Origin: Deinococcus metallilatus
GTDB lineage: Bacteria; Deinococcota; Deinococci; Deinococcales; Deinococcaceae
Assembly: GCF_004758605.1 (NCBI RefSeq)
Contig: NZ_CP038512.1
Span: forward strand, 1,200,001 to 1,264,000
Reading direction: 5' to 3'
Length of the DNA: 64,000 nt
The position numbers were made by a program, and so were the translations under genes. A model generated the notes under the pieces. The model was not told where the DNA came from, did no database searches, and saw nothing but the letters and a program-made list of their open reading frames with translations. Of this stretch, positions 1 to 19,122 are shown piece after piece. How positions within the stretch are numbered: the stretch's first letter is position 1; each line of letters begins with the position of its first letter.

Positions 1-572
1 GGGACCGCGCCCAGCCGCTCGGTGAGAGGTCGGTTCCAGAGGGTGTACAGCGCCCAGGTGCCCGCCGCCGCCAGGACCCAGGCGAAGCCCCCGGGCGTGA
101 CGGCCGTTCCGGGGTGCAGCGTCACCGCCAGCAGAACCAGCAGGCCCGCGAAGGCCAGCGCCACCCCGCCGATCTGCCGCCCCGAGGCCCGCTGCCCCAG
201 CAGCAGCCCCAGCGGCACGACCAGCACGGGCACGATGCCGTTGATCAGGCCCGCTACGCCCGCCGGGTTGGCCCCAATGGCCCGCAGAAAGAACGTCTGG
301 AACAGCGTGTTGCCCAGCAGGCCCACCAGCGCCACCTGTCCCCAGGTCCGCGCGTCCCAGCGGGGCCAGCCGTTCGCCCGGACGCTCAGCCCGACCAGCA
401 CGGCCCCGGCCACCAGGAAGCGGCCCAGGTTGATCGTCTCCGCGTTGAGGTGGCCCCACAGCAGCAGCGCCTTGAGCAGCACCACGTTCCCGCCCCACAG
501 GCACACGGTCAGCACGACCCCGGCCAGGGCCTGCCTCGCCTGGGTGGGGGTGGGAGGGGGCGCGGCCGTCAT
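1..572 (-). CDS. EamA/DMT-family transporter (C-terminus beyond window)
   Basis: The reverse strand is open from ATG at 572 to the left edge. The roughly 190 visible residues begin MTAAPPPTPTQARQALAG and then alternate hydrophobic helices with short loops, about six membrane segments, including WGGNVVLLKALLLW and NTLFQTFFLRAIGANPAGVAG. The small-residue-rich helices and the ALGLxxxxAGxAxLI-like pattern are those of EamA (drug/metabolite transporter) proteins, which normally have ten helices in two EamA repeats; here one repeat and the start of the second are present. Members export amino acids, nucleotides or other metabolites across the inner membrane, and the substrate cannot be told. It is followed upstream, on the same strand, by the PNPOx-like gene, but 110 bases separate them. 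The truncation is caused by the window edge. Confidence 0.85.
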   Translation of the reverse strand, partial: MTAAPPPTPTQARQALAGVVLTVCLWGGNVVLLKALLLWGHLNAETINLGRFLVAGAVLVGLSVRANGWPRWDARTWGQVALVGLLGNTLFQTFFLRAIGANPAGVAGLINGIVPVLVVPLGLLLGQRASGRQIGGVALAFAGLLVLLAVTLHPGTAVTPGGFAWVLAAAGTWALYTLWNRPLTERLGAV

Positions 573-681
573 AGGCCCGAGGATACGCCCGGCTTCCGGC
601 CCCCGGTCCGCCTGGGCTGGACGTTCCAGAGGAAGCCGGAGCGTGAAAGGCTCGTTTCACGCTCCGGCGGACCGGGGAGGT

Positions 682-1191
682 TCAGAGGTTGATCGTGTCG
701 TTGTTGCCCATGTCGGTCGCGGGCTTGCCGGTCACCGCCGCGCGCGCCATCTGGAACAGGGCCTTCATCTTTCCGCTGCCCTCCCAGTATTCGGCTCCCT
801 GGGCGCTGATCTTGATGAGCTGGATGCTGGGGTCGTCGATGCCCTGGGGGAAGTAGGCCTTGTAGAAGTCGCTCCAGAGTTCTTCCAGCTTGGCGCGGTC
901 CTCGACGAGCTGCGCGGTCCCGCTCACGCTCACGTAGTTGTTCTTGCCGGGGTCGGCGTAACTGACGTTGACCTGGGGGCGGGCACGCATGCACTGCACC
1001 TGCTCGGTGTCCTTGCCGCCGATGAACCACACGTCCCCGTCGAACTCGGTCTGCTGGGTGGTCATCGGGTGCGCCTTGAGGTGCCCCTGGTCCGTCGTGA
1101 CCGTCAGCATGGCGAACTTCACGTCCTTGATCAGATGTGAGAGTGTCTTGATCGCTTCCTCGCGGGTGGGTTGCTCATTGTTCTGATTCAT
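682..1191 (-). CDS. PNPOx-like FMN-binding split-barrel protein (general stress protein 26 type)
   Basis: The product of 169 residues starts at MNQNNEQPTREEAIKTL; an upstream in-frame start is possible but adds a low-quality Arg/Cys stretch. The core reads VKFAMLTVTTDQGHLKAHPM, FDGDVWFIGGKD and PQVNVSYADPGKNNYVSVSGTAQLVED, which is the pyridoxamine-5-phosphate-oxidase-like split barrel of the GsiB/GSP26 group. Family members bind FMN or related flavins and are often stress induced; they are usually not true PdxH enzymes, because the PLP-specific C-terminal segment is absent, as here. The lower half, WSDFYKAYFPQGIDDPSIQLIKI and AEYWEG, matches the group well. The gene lies alone between two transporters and no ribosome binding site is evident. 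Confidence 0.85.
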   Translation of the reverse strand: MNQNNEQPTREEAIKTLSHLIKDVKFAMLTVTTDQGHLKAHPMTTQQTEFDGDVWFIGGKDTEQVQCMRARPQVNVSYADPGKNNYVSVSGTAQLVEDRAKLEELWSDFYKAYFPQGIDDPSIQLIKISAQGAEYWEGSGKMKALFQMARAAVTGKPATDMGNNDTINL

Positions 1192-1243
1192 ACCGCGAGC
1201 ATCACATGGCCCGCGCCGCACCTTCTGGCAGCGCGGGCACCGT

Positions 1244-2518
<1,275 letters not shown>

Positions 2519-2526
2519 GTGCGGCG

Positions 2527-2532
2527 AGTATA
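2527..2532 (-). promoter_or_regulatory. -10 box of the MFS gene (near-leaderless)
   Basis: TATACT on the minus strand ends 8 nt before the ATG at 2518. The expected transcription start is at or within a base or two of the start codon. No convincing -35 is visible. Confidence 0.6.
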
Positions 2533-2619
2533 AGCTCCTCTTTTACCCGCCCTTCACGCCCTGCCCGGCCTGTGGGGAGAACAGCAGTTCGGGTGGGGCC
2601 ACACACTCAGACTGCCCCC

Positions 2620-2922
2620 ATGACGGCACGCCTGAACCTGCAAGACGCCCTGACCGCCTTCCGCGCCGCCTTCACCTACGACCACCCCGAGGGGGTGACG
2701 GTCACGCCCCGGATGGAGGGTGGAATCCTGCGCGTCGAGGTCCGCACGCAGGACGTGAACACCCTGCGCGGCTTCGACGTGGTGGCCGAGCCGCTGGAGA
2801 GCGAGGAGCGCGACGCTCTGCAACTCGGGGAGGATATCGCCCGCGTGGTGGAGCAGGAACTGATGTACGGCCAGTTGCCCGCCGCGGGCGAGGACGGGGC
2901 GTTCCGGCGGATCGTGGTGTGA
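2620..2922 (+). CDS. Hypothetical protein, small, Deinococcus-type
   Basis: One hundred residues beginning MTARLNLQDALTAFRAAFTY. ATG at 2620 was chosen over an earlier in-frame start because the preceding residues are low quality and because the short gap to the CAGACT hexamer, 6 nt upstream, fits the leaderless pattern seen elsewhere, although the box lacks the first T. The sequence alternates charged and hydrophobic residues (GVTVTPRMEGGILRVEVRTQ) like a small alpha/beta protein, with no signal peptide, membrane segment or cysteine. No family is recognised. Strong third-position GC bias, like its neighbours, supports it being real. Confidence 0.65.
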   Translation: MTARLNLQDALTAFRAAFTYDHPEGVTVTPRMEGGILRVEVRTQDVNTLRGFDVVAEPLESEERDALQLGEDIARVVEQELMYGQLPAAGEDGAFRRIVV

Positions 2923-2985
2923 GAAAGGGACCCCTCACCCAGTCGCATCCCTGCTGTCTTGTGATTCTGCCCCCGCTGTCTCTGT

Positions 2986-3266
2986 TCAGCGCCCCCGCTT
3001 CAGGTACGCCTCGCCCCGGGCTGTCAGCCTCAGCAGATGCAGCGGCGCGGCCTCGCCGTTCACGTTGCGGCACATGCTTTTCAGGGCGCAGGGACCGCAG
3101 GCGCAGCCGTCCGTCTGCGGCGCGGCCTCCTGCACGTAGCCGCTGGCCTGCAAGGTGCGCAGCATCCCCGAGAGCGCCGCCTCGCTGCTCCCCAGCGTGC
3201 GGGCCAGTTCGGCGGGGGTGCGTGGCTCGCCCGCCACCGCGTTCAGAATGGCGGCCAGCGGAGCGG

Positions 3267-3270
<4 letters not shown>
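2986..3270 (-). CDS. FeoC-like winged-helix protein with Cys cluster
   Basis: Third gene of the iron operon, 94 residues from GTG at 3270; the GTGA overlaps the feoB stop codon, so it is translationally coupled. Residues 1-50 form a winged helix ([29 protein letters not shown]). They are followed by [14 protein letters not shown], four cysteines spaced CxCx2Cx5C, as expected of an iron-sulphur or metal site. FeoC proteins have this architecture and are thought to modulate FeoB or its stability. The order feoA-feoB-this gene is the classical Feo layout. The reading frame stays open far upstream across feoB, but that extension is antisense-like noise. The name is by position and architecture; sequence identity to known FeoC is not judged. 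Confidence 0.75.
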
Positions 3271-5488
<2,218 letters not shown>

Positions 5489-5492
<4 letters not shown>

Positions 5493-5719
5493 GCCCGCAC
5501 CCAGATACCGCGCAGGTCGGCGGCGCGCAGGGCCAGATCAGTCCCGTTCACGCGCACCTCCACCGGGTCCCCCAGCGGCGCGCGGCGCACCACGCTGACC
5601 CGCGCCCCCCGCACGAAGCCCAGTTCCAGCAGCCGCCGCCGCAGCGGATGCCGGGGGTCCAGCGTCACCACGTGGGCCGCCTCGCCCGGCTTCAGTTCAT
5701 TCAAGGTTCGCTCGTCCAT
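5489..5719 (-). CDS. feoA: Ferrous iron transport protein FeoA
   Basis: A 76-residue SH3-like FeoA protein: [18 protein letters not shown], then [49 protein letters not shown]. The LxxLGFxxGxxVxVxxxAPxGDPxxVxxxGxxxALR pattern is diagnostic. FeoA associates with FeoB on the cytoplasmic side. The start is placed at ATG 5719, preceded by GGGGGA; a TTG at 5731, 8 nt after the -10 box, would add MGDE and give a nearly leaderless message, and cannot be excluded. It is the first gene of feoA-feoB-feoC. Confidence 0.93.
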
Positions 5720-5739
5720 CTCGTCCCCCAATGCCGATC

Positions 5740-5767
5740 AGTCTACTCGGGATTGGGGGGAAGACAA
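5740..5767 (-). promoter_or_regulatory. Promoter of the feo operon
   Basis: On the minus strand, -35 TTGTCT (5767-5762) is followed after 16 nt by -10 TAGACT (5745-5740). This is one of the better two-box promoters in the window. No obvious Fur or DtxR palindrome was recognised around it. Confidence 0.6.
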
Positions 5768-5806
5768 GAGGGCAGATGTCTGGGCAGAGGGGTGAACAGC
5801 CCCCAG

Positions 5807-6562
5807 CTACCCAGCTTCCTGCACGCCCTCCCAGAACGCCCGCAAATCCGCTGCGAGCGGCGCCTCTGCCGCAAACTGCGCCCCTGCCCAGGGAAAGGCG
5901 ATCCGCGCGGCGTGGAGGGCCTGCCGGGGCAGCAGCAGCCGCGCGGTGAGTTCCGGCGTCTGGCCGGTCTGCATGAAGTCCAGAAAGGCCTGCGAATCGC
6001 GCCCATAAATTTTGTCGCCCACCATCGGCAGGCCCAGGTGCGAGAGGTGCGCGCGAATCTGGTGCAGGCGCCCGGAACGCGGGTAAGCCTCGATCAGCGT
6101 GAAGCCTGCCCGCCGTTCCACCACCCGGAAGTCGGTGATGGCGGGCCGCCCGTCCGGCACCACCGCCTGCCGGATCACGACCTTGTTGGCCCCGCCCAGC
6201 CCCAGGTTCCCCAGCGGCGCGTCCAGCGTGGAGCGCTCCCAGTCGGGCGATCCATGCACGACGGCGAGGTACGTCTTGCCGACCAGATGCGTCTTGAACA
6301 GCGTGAAAAAACGCCGGGCGGCGTCAGGATCGCGCGAGAGCAGTTGCGTGCCGCTCGTCTCACGGTCCAGCCGGTGCGGTGGCGCGAGGTCCTTTTCGCC
6401 CGTCTCCGCCTGCATGAAGGTCAGCACATCCGGCACGTCCACCCGTGCCCGCACCGGATGCGTGAGCCACAGCGCGGGCTTGTGGACCACGTAGAAGTCG
6501 GGGTGTTCCACCAGCACGCGCGGCTTCTCGGTGGGGGGGAGGAGGGGCGCGCGGACGGTCAC
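5807..6562 (-). CDS. RluA-family pseudouridine synthase
   Basis: 251 residues. It isomerises uridine to pseudouridine in rRNA or tRNA. The catalytic loop is [16 protein letters not shown] with the family Asp, followed by [13 protein letters not shown] and the conserved C-terminal motif [28 protein letters not shown]. No S4 domain precedes the catalytic domain, so the target could be that of RluA (23S rRNA 746/tRNA 32) or a TruC-like tRNA site; the sequence does not settle which. Start is GTG at 6562, exactly 7 nt behind a TACCCT box, hence a likely leaderless mRNA. Confidence 0.93.
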   Translation of the reverse strand: MTVRAPLLPPTEKPRVLVEHPDFYVVHKPALWLTHPVRARVDVPDVLTFMQAETGEKDLAPPHRLDRETSGTQLLSRDPDAARRFFTLFKTHLVGKTYLAVVHGSPDWERSTLDAPLGNLGLGGANKVVIRQAVVPDGRPAITDFRVVERRAGFTLIEAYPRSGRLHQIRAHLSHLGLPMVGDKIYGRDSQAFLDFMQTGQTPELTARLLLPRQALHAARIAFPWAGAQFAAEAPLAADLRAFWEGVQEAG

Positions 6563-6569
6563 GGGAGGC

Positions 6570-6575
6570 AGGGTA
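6570..6575 (-). promoter_or_regulatory. -10 box of RluA-type gene (leaderless)
   Basis: TACCCT on the minus strand, 7 nt from the GTG start at 6562, with no ribosome binding site between. Confidence 0.6.
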
Positions 6576-6753
6576 GCAGGGGAGAGGCATGGCGAAGGGG
6601 AAGCGCGGCGCTATGAACGTAAACGTCGCGTGAGGCCAGGCAAACCTAGGGGTGACCCAGGCCTGCCTATCATGATTTTTGGTCCCGGTGACCCTGCTCA
6701 CCGCACGTCCTGTGCTGTCCGCCCAGCCCGTCCGCGCCCACTCAGGAGGCGTC

Positions 6754-8205
6754 ATGACCCTGGCCAGTTCCGTTTTCAGCGCCGCGCCCACGTCTCGCGA
6801 ACGTCTGCGCCACCTGCCCACCACCGTCCGGCCCACCGTGGACGCCGCTGACATCCGGGTGCCCGAGGGGTATACGGTCGAGGCGCTGGTGGTGGGCCTC
6901 TCACTGCCCACGACCCTGGAATTCGCGCCCGACGGCACCCTCTTTATCGCGGAGGGCGGCAGCACCTGGCCCACCCGCCCCGGGATGCCGCCACGCATCC
7001 TGACGCTCGATCCTTCCGGGCGGCTGGAGGTCTTCGCCACCGAGGACCTGGCGGGACCGCGCGGCTTCGCCTTCCGGGACGGTGCCCTCTACGCCAGCGC
7101 CAAGGGGGGCTACTTCTCGCGCATCGTGCGCTACGACCTGGCGACCCGCGAACGCACGGTGATCCTCGACTGCCTGCCCAACGGCGGGTGGCACGAACCC
7201 GGCGGTCCCGTCTTCGGTCCGGACGGCCTGATGTACTTCGGGCAGGGTTCGGTCACTATCCAGGGCATCACCGGCCCGGCTGACTTCACGGTGGATGTCG
7301 CCAAGCACCCCCTGGCCCACGACATCCCGGGGCAGGACATCACCCTGACGGGCGCGAACGACTGGAGCCGCGACCCCACCGCCCCGTACCCCTTCCTGAC
7401 CGAGACGGGGCCGTACAAGCCCTACGGCACGCGCGCCGAGAAGGGCGAGGTGATCCAGGGCGAACTGTGGTGCAACGCGGCGGTCTGGCGTTCCCGGCCC
7501 GACGGCAGCGAACCGGAACTGCTCGCCTGGGGCATCCGCAACCCCTGGGGCATGACCTTCGACGAGGACGGCGAACTGTACGTGGTGGACCTCTGCATGG
7601 AGGAAAAGGACCCGCGCCCCGTTGGACAGGACCCCGGCAAGGTGTGGCGCGTCAAGAACGCGAGGGTGCCGCACGGCTCAGTGGAGACGCCCGAGTGGTT
7701 CGGCTTCCCCGACATCGCCGGGGACGGCCTGCCGGTGTGGGACGAGAAGCACCGGCCCCTGCGCGGCCCGCTCCCGCAACCTTTGATCGAGAATCCGCCG
7801 CCCTGGGCGGGTCCGGCGGTCTATCTCAACGAACCCCACACCGGCAACGGCAAGATCGCCTACTGCCCCCACGACGCCTTCGGCCGCCGGGGAAGGCTGT
7901 TCCTGTGCCAGTTCGGCACCTACTGGCCGCTGAACTCGATGCGTCCCGACCAGCAGAACAACGGCTTCAATGTCGTCGCCATTGACCCGCAGACCGGCGA
8001 GGCCGAGAACTTCATGCGCAACCGCGTGCCCGGCCCCGCCTCCGCCCACCCCGGCCAGGGGGGGCTGGAGCGTCCGGTGGACTGCGCCTTCAGCCCGGAC
8101 GGCCGGAGCCTGTACGTCCTCGACTTCGGCGTGAATGCCGCCAACAAGCGCAACGTCGTCGCCTACGCGCACACCGGCGTGCTGTGGCGCGTCACCCGCC
8201 AGTAG
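6754..8205 (+). CDS. Glucose/sorbosone dehydrogenase-like beta-propeller protein
   Basis: 483 residues starting MTLASSVFSAAPTSRERL, with CAGGAGG 5 nt before ATG 6754. The body has propeller-like repeats (LEFAPDGTLFIAEGG, GFAFRDGALYASAKGGYFSRIVRYDL, GGPVFGPDGLMYFGQGS, RNPWGMTFDEDGELYVVDLCMEEKDPRPVGQDPGKVWRV, VDCAFSPDGRSLYVLDFG), like PQQ-dependent soluble aldose sugar dehydrogenases and related NHL/SMP-30 propellers. The GIRNPWGMTFDEDGELYV segment is the best family match. No signal peptide is visible at the N-terminus, which is odd for a PQQ enzyme, so a cytosolic lactonase-like or non-enzymatic role is possible. It is followed after 10 bases by a small helical gene, probably co-transcribed. 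Confidence 0.75.
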   Translation: MTLASSVFSAAPTSRERLRHLPTTVRPTVDAADIRVPEGYTVEALVVGLSLPTTLEFAPDGTLFIAEGGSTWPTRPGMPPRILTLDPSGRLEVFATEDLAGPRGFAFRDGALYASAKGGYFSRIVRYDLATRERTVILDCLPNGGWHEPGGPVFGPDGLMYFGQGSVTIQGITGPADFTVDVAKHPLAHDIPGQDITLTGANDWSRDPTAPYPFLTETGPYKPYGTRAEKGEVIQGELWCNAAVWRSRPDGSEPELLAWGIRNPWGMTFDEDGELYVVDLCMEEKDPRPVGQDPGKVWRVKNARVPHGSVETPEWFGFPDIAGDGLPVWDEKHRPLRGPLPQPLIENPPPWAGPAVYLNEPHTGNGKIAYCPHDAFGRRGRLFLCQFGTYWPLNSMRPDQQNNGFNVVAIDPQTGEAENFMRNRVPGPASAHPGQGGLERPVDCAFSPDGRSLYVLDFGVNAANKRNVVAYAHTGVLWRVTRQ

Positions 8206-8215
8206 GAGGCGGCCC

Positions 8216-8797
8216 ATGACTCAGGAGAACGGCCTGACCGCCCCCGACCTCCCACAGCCGCTCGCCGTCGAACTTGATGAGGCGACCTGGGAAGAGTTCC
8301 TCGACCGCAGCGCGCGCTGGTTCGGGCAGGTGCGCGCCGCCCAGAGTGCCTACCGGCAGCTCGCGGAGGACGTGCTGGCGCAGATGCACGAGCCGCACCT
8401 GCGCCACCGGCTGGAGGAGGTCGTGGAGACGGCCCGCAGGCACGAGGCGCAGGTGGACGCCCTCTATCGCGCCATCGGCCGCGAGCCGCCCGGCACCGGC
8501 CTGCTGGACGTGGGTGGGCAACTTCTGACCAAAGGGCGGGAGGCGCTGGGGACCCTGCAAGGGCTGGCCAGCGGCGCGGAAGGTTGGTGGGACGATCTGC
8601 TCCAACTGTTCCTGGCGAGCCTGAACGCGGTCAGCGCCTTTTCCGCCGCCGAGCAACTGGGCTTCGCGCTCGGCCTCCGCGAGATCGTGGACATCACCTA
8701 CCCCATCACGCTGGAGAAGTTCAAGCAGCACCGCATGTTGCAGGAGATCACGCTCGAACTCGTCCCGCTGGCGATCCTGTACCGCAGCGGGGTGTAG
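8216..8797 (+). CDS. Hypothetical alpha-helical protein
   Basis: 193 residues; GGAGG overlaps the stop codon of the upstream propeller gene and ATG 8216 follows 6 nt later, so the two genes form an operon. The sequence is acidic and helix-rich ([60 protein letters not shown]), with later hydrophobic helical segments and no clear membrane span, cysteines or signal peptide. The spacing of Glu/His (LEEVV, RRHEAQ) is reminiscent of ferritin-like four-helix proteins, but the metal ligands are not complete enough to claim it. Function unknown. Confidence 0.7.
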   Translation: MTQENGLTAPDLPQPLAVELDEATWEEFLDRSARWFGQVRAAQSAYRQLAEDVLAQMHEPHLRHRLEEVVETARRHEAQVDALYRAIGREPPGTGLLDVGGQLLTKGREALGTLQGLASGAEGWWDDLLQLFLASLNAVSAFSAAEQLGFALGLREIVDITYPITLEKFKQHRMLQEITLELVPLAILYRSGV

Positions 8798-8891
8798 GCG
8801 GGCCGGGCGGCGTGCTGCGGCCGGGAATCCGCCCCCATCCCCCAACCTTTCCTAAGCCAACCGGCGCACGTTTCTCCGGCGGGCGCGTTGT

Positions 8892-8897
8892 TATCCT
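8892..8897 (+). promoter_or_regulatory. -10 box of mutS2
   Basis: TATCCT 10 nt before the mutS2 ATG, giving a leader of only about three bases. No ribosome binding site between. Confidence 0.5.
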
Positions 8898-8907
8898 CCT
8901 TGCTGAC

Positions 8908-11196
<2,289 letters not shown>

Positions 11197-11288
11197 ACCT
11201 TATAATTTTTCACAACCTGACGGCCGCGTCATCAACTTGTCCAGAGCACATTCATCAAAAAGGCCCGGCGGGCGTTCAGGATACCTGG

Positions 11289-12278
<990 letters not shown>

Positions 12279-12283
12279 AGGTG

Positions 12284-12433
12284 TAATACCGACTGGCTCT
12301 GATTCCAGAACATCCGGGAAAGCGCCGGATGTTCTTCCATCGCCGCCAGCCGGTACTTTTTGCTGCTCGCTCTGCTGCGCAGCTTTGCAAGTCCGCTCGG
12401 TTGATTCTCGCGAATCAACACAATTTGGTATAA
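12284..12433 (+). repeat. MITE-like intergenic element
   Basis: The stretch begins TAATACC and ends GGTATAA, an imperfect terminal inverted repeat. It contains an 11-bp hairpin, a second perfect hairpin (TTGATTC, loop TCGC, GAATCAA) and 24 bases (12370-12393) that recur with one mismatch at 20192-20215. It has no coding potential. Together with about 200 downstream bases it fills the gap between the barrel gene and gfh1. Confidence 0.45.
12307..12338 (+). terminator. Intrinsic terminator of the barrel gene
   Basis: AGAACATCCGG (12307-12317) pairs with CCGGATGTTCT (12325-12335) around a 7-base loop, followed by a short T/C run. It lies within the MITE-like element. Confidence 0.7.
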
Positions 12434-12526
12434 GCCTGCGCCCGTCCGTTCTTGCAGCGGAACCCGCTCCTCGCGCCGCCGTCCGGCCGGGTGGCGGGTT
12501 CACCTTTACCGGAGGCTCAACTTCCG

Positions 12527-12555
12527 TTGCCCCCTAAACGCGACTGTGGCAGAAT
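12527..12555 (+). promoter_or_regulatory. Promoter of gfh1
   Basis: TTGCCC, 17 nt, CAGAAT. The predicted start near 12562 leaves a leader of about 70 bases containing the GGAGG used by gfh1. Confidence 0.5.
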
Positions 12556-12631
12556 GCGCACCGATTCTCAGAAATCCGTCCCTTTCATCCCCATGCATCC
12601 CGTCCCCACGCCCCAGCAGCGGAGGTCAGAA

Positions 12632-13120
<489 letters not shown>

Positions 13121-13135
13121 AGGCCTGGACCCCGA

Positions 13136-13169
13136 CAGAGGGCAGCGGGCAAAGGAAATCGGCCCTCTG
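13136..13169 (+). terminator. Candidate terminator after gfh1
   Basis: CAGAGGGC (13136-13143) pairs with GCCCTCTG (13162-13169); the loop is 18 bases and the T tract is weak. Confidence 0.4.
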
Positions 13170-13233
13170 CTCTCCGACTTTTGAGGGCAGGCAGCTCAGG
13201 ACTGACGCGAAGAGGAAAGCGTGTAGGACGCTG

Positions 13234-13296
13234 TTTTTTCTCCTCCCCCTTGAGGGGGGAGGCTGGGACTTGTAAAGCTCCGCAGGAGAGGGGGTG
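13234..13296 (+). repeat. Two-hairpin intergenic repeat, copy 1
   Basis: Starts CTCCTCCCCCTTGAGGGG, a hairpin with GGGGGGAGG, followed by CTTGTAAAGCTCCGCAGGAG and a closing G-rich arm. Same layout as the copies near 20.2 and 33.5 kb. Confidence 0.6.
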
Positions 13297-13383
13297 AACC
13301 GGCAGAGCTTCCCAGCACCACGTTTTCTCAACGCCCTCGATATTCCAAACTAGAGTTTCGTGTCAGTCCTGAGCTTTCAGGAG

Positions 13384-13389
13384 TACAGT
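13384..13389 (+). promoter_or_regulatory. -10 box of the small lipoprotein gene (leaderless)
   Basis: TACAGT, 6 nt before ATG 13396, no ribosome binding site. Confidence 0.55.
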
Positions 13390-13395
13390 TCCGCC

Positions 13396-13521
13396 ATGTG
13401 GCGCAGGAGAAGCTCTCTGGCGCTTGGCCTCGTACTGAGCGCCCTGCTCGTGTCCTGCTGGAACATTCCCCCCGGATACATTAATCCCCCACCCCCACCA
13501 GGCACCGTTCCGAACGGATAG
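13396..13521 (+). CDS. Small lipoprotein (41 residues)
   Basis: A short gene too small for most gene finders. It begins [18 protein letters not shown] and continues [23 protein letters not shown]. The Arg-rich N-terminus, hydrophobic stretch and LLVSC lipobox form a complete lipoprotein signal; after lipidation at the Cys only about 20 residues remain, mostly Pro, Gly and Asn. Function is unknown; peptides of this sort could be membrane-anchored spacers or entericidin-like. Support comes from the intact lipobox and from a TACAGT box 6 nt upstream matching the leaderless pattern. It precedes lysS by 49 bases. Confidence 0.65.
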   Translation: MWRRRSSLALGLVLSALLVSCWNIPPGYINPPPPPGTVPNG

Positions 13522-13546
13522 GGGGGCTCAGGCACATGGAAAGCGG

Positions 13547-15121
<1,575 letters not shown>

Positions 15122-15197
15122 AGGGTCACGTTTCGTGGGGCCGGAGGGGAAACCTTCCGGCCTCTGCCGTGAGGCGAGGAGGCAGCAGACCTGAATC

Positions 15198-15228
<31 letters not shown>

Positions 15229-15311
15229 GCGAACCGCACTATGAAGCCATCAACAAGCGTTCTGTCCGCTCCGGCGGGCTGCCCTTCGCCCGTCTGCTGC
15301 CTGGAGTCCCG

Positions 15312-17905
<2,594 letters not shown>

Positions 17906-17914
17906 GAGCCGGGA

Positions 17915-17967
17915 CGCGGTGCGCGGGACGCAGGACGCGGCGATTTTTCTGCGTCCCGCGCACCGCG
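17915..17967 (+). promoter_or_regulatory. Intercistronic hairpin after the binding-protein gene
   Basis: CGCGGTGCGCGGGACGCAG (17915-17933) pairs perfectly over 19 bp with 17949-17967 around a 15-base loop. A T run lies in the loop, not after the stem. It probably stabilises the upstream message and limits read-through, so the binding protein is made in excess over the permeases. Confidence 0.8.
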
Positions 17968-17997
17968 CGCTGCTTCCCCGAAAGGAGGTGACCCCAT

Positions 17998-19122
17998 CTG
18001 AAAGGCCTCTCGCGTGACCGCCTGTGGTCCATCCTGGTGCTGCTGCCCAGCGTGGTGCTGCTCGCCCTGTTCGTGTACGGGTTCATCGGGCGCACGGTGT
18101 ACGTCAGCCTGACCGACTGGGGCAACGACCCCGCGCAGGCGTTGGCCACCAACCCCATCATCCGCTGGGTGGGCCTCGCCAACTACCACGACCTGTTCAC
18201 CGGCTTCCTGCAACTGCGCTTCCGGCAGGAATTGGTCAACACCATCTTCTTCACGCTGTTTTTCATCCTGGGGTGCCTGGGGCTGGGCCTGGGGCTGGCG
18301 CTGATCCTCGACCGCAACCCCAGGGGCGAGGGGCTGTGGCGGACCATCTTCCTGTTCCCGATGAGCCTCAGCTTCATCGTGACGGGCACGATCTGGCGCT
18401 GGATGCTGCAACCGCAGGGGGGCGTCAACCAGTTCCCGACCGTGCTGGGCCTGCCGTCCGGAACCTTCGGCTGGCTGAGCAGCACCGACTCGATCTGGAA
18501 GTTCGACTGGAACAAGCTGCCGCTGCTGACCGCCGCCGTCGTCGGGCTGGTGCTGGTATGGCTGGCGGTGCGCGCGGCCCGCACCGGGGACCGCACCCGG
18601 ACCATCGTCGCCGGGCTGTGCGCCGCGCTGCTGCTGGGCTGGGCGCTCTTCGTCGGTCCGAACGTGAAGCTGCTCCCGGCACCCGAATTACACGGCTTCA
18701 ACCTGGCCCTGATCGGCATCATCATCGCCGCCGTGTGGCAGATGAGCGGCTACACTATGGCGCTCTACCTCGCCGGGCTGCGCGGCATCCCCGAGGAACT
18801 GCGTGAGGCGGCGCGGGTGGATGGCGCGAGCGACGTGGGGATGTACCGCTTCGTGATCTTTCCGCTGCTCGCGCCCATCACCCTCAGCGCGATGATCATC
18901 CTCGGGCACATCAGCCTCAAGATTTTCGACCTGGTGTATGCGATGGCGGGGCCGGACAACACCTACACCAGCGTGCCCGCCCTGAACATGTACCTCACCA
19001 GCTTCCGCCAGAACCAGTTTGCGCTGGGAGCGGCCATCGGCACGATTCTGCTGATCCTGGTGGCGTTCGTGATCGTGCCCTACCTGGCGAGCGCGTTCCG
19101 GAGCGAGGAGGGGCACGCATGA
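17998..19122 (+). CDS. Sugar ABC transporter permease (first), probable CTG start
   Basis: Inner-membrane permease of the glucose/mannose-type importer. The first in-frame ATG is at 18037, already inside the first helix. A perfect AAAGGAGGTGA (17981-17991) points instead to CTG at 17998, giving 374 residues that begin [16 protein letters not shown] and restore the usual short cytosolic tail. About six helices are visible, with a large periplasmic insert around [14 protein letters not shown] and two further hydrophobic stretches. The EAA motif [28 protein letters not shown] contacts the ATPase, whose gene is not in this window. The stop overlaps the next permease (ATGA). Confidence 0.87.
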   Translation: MKGLSRDRLWSILVLLPSVVLLALFVYGFIGRTVYVSLTDWGNDPAQALATNPIIRWVGLANYHDLFTGFLQLRFRQELVNTIFFTLFFILGCLGLGLGLALILDRNPRGEGLWRTIFLFPMSLSFIVTGTIWRWMLQPQGGVNQFPTVLGLPSGTFGWLSSTDSIWKFDWNKLPLLTAAVVGLVLVWLAVRAARTGDRTRTIVAGLCAALLLGWALFVGPNVKLLPAPELHGFNLALIGIIIAAVWQMSGYTMALYLAGLRGIPEELREAARVDGASDVGMYRFVIFPLLAPITLSAMIILGHISLKIFDLVYAMAGPDNTYTSVPALNMYLTSFRQNQFALGAAIGTILLILVAFVIVPYLASAFRSEEGHA

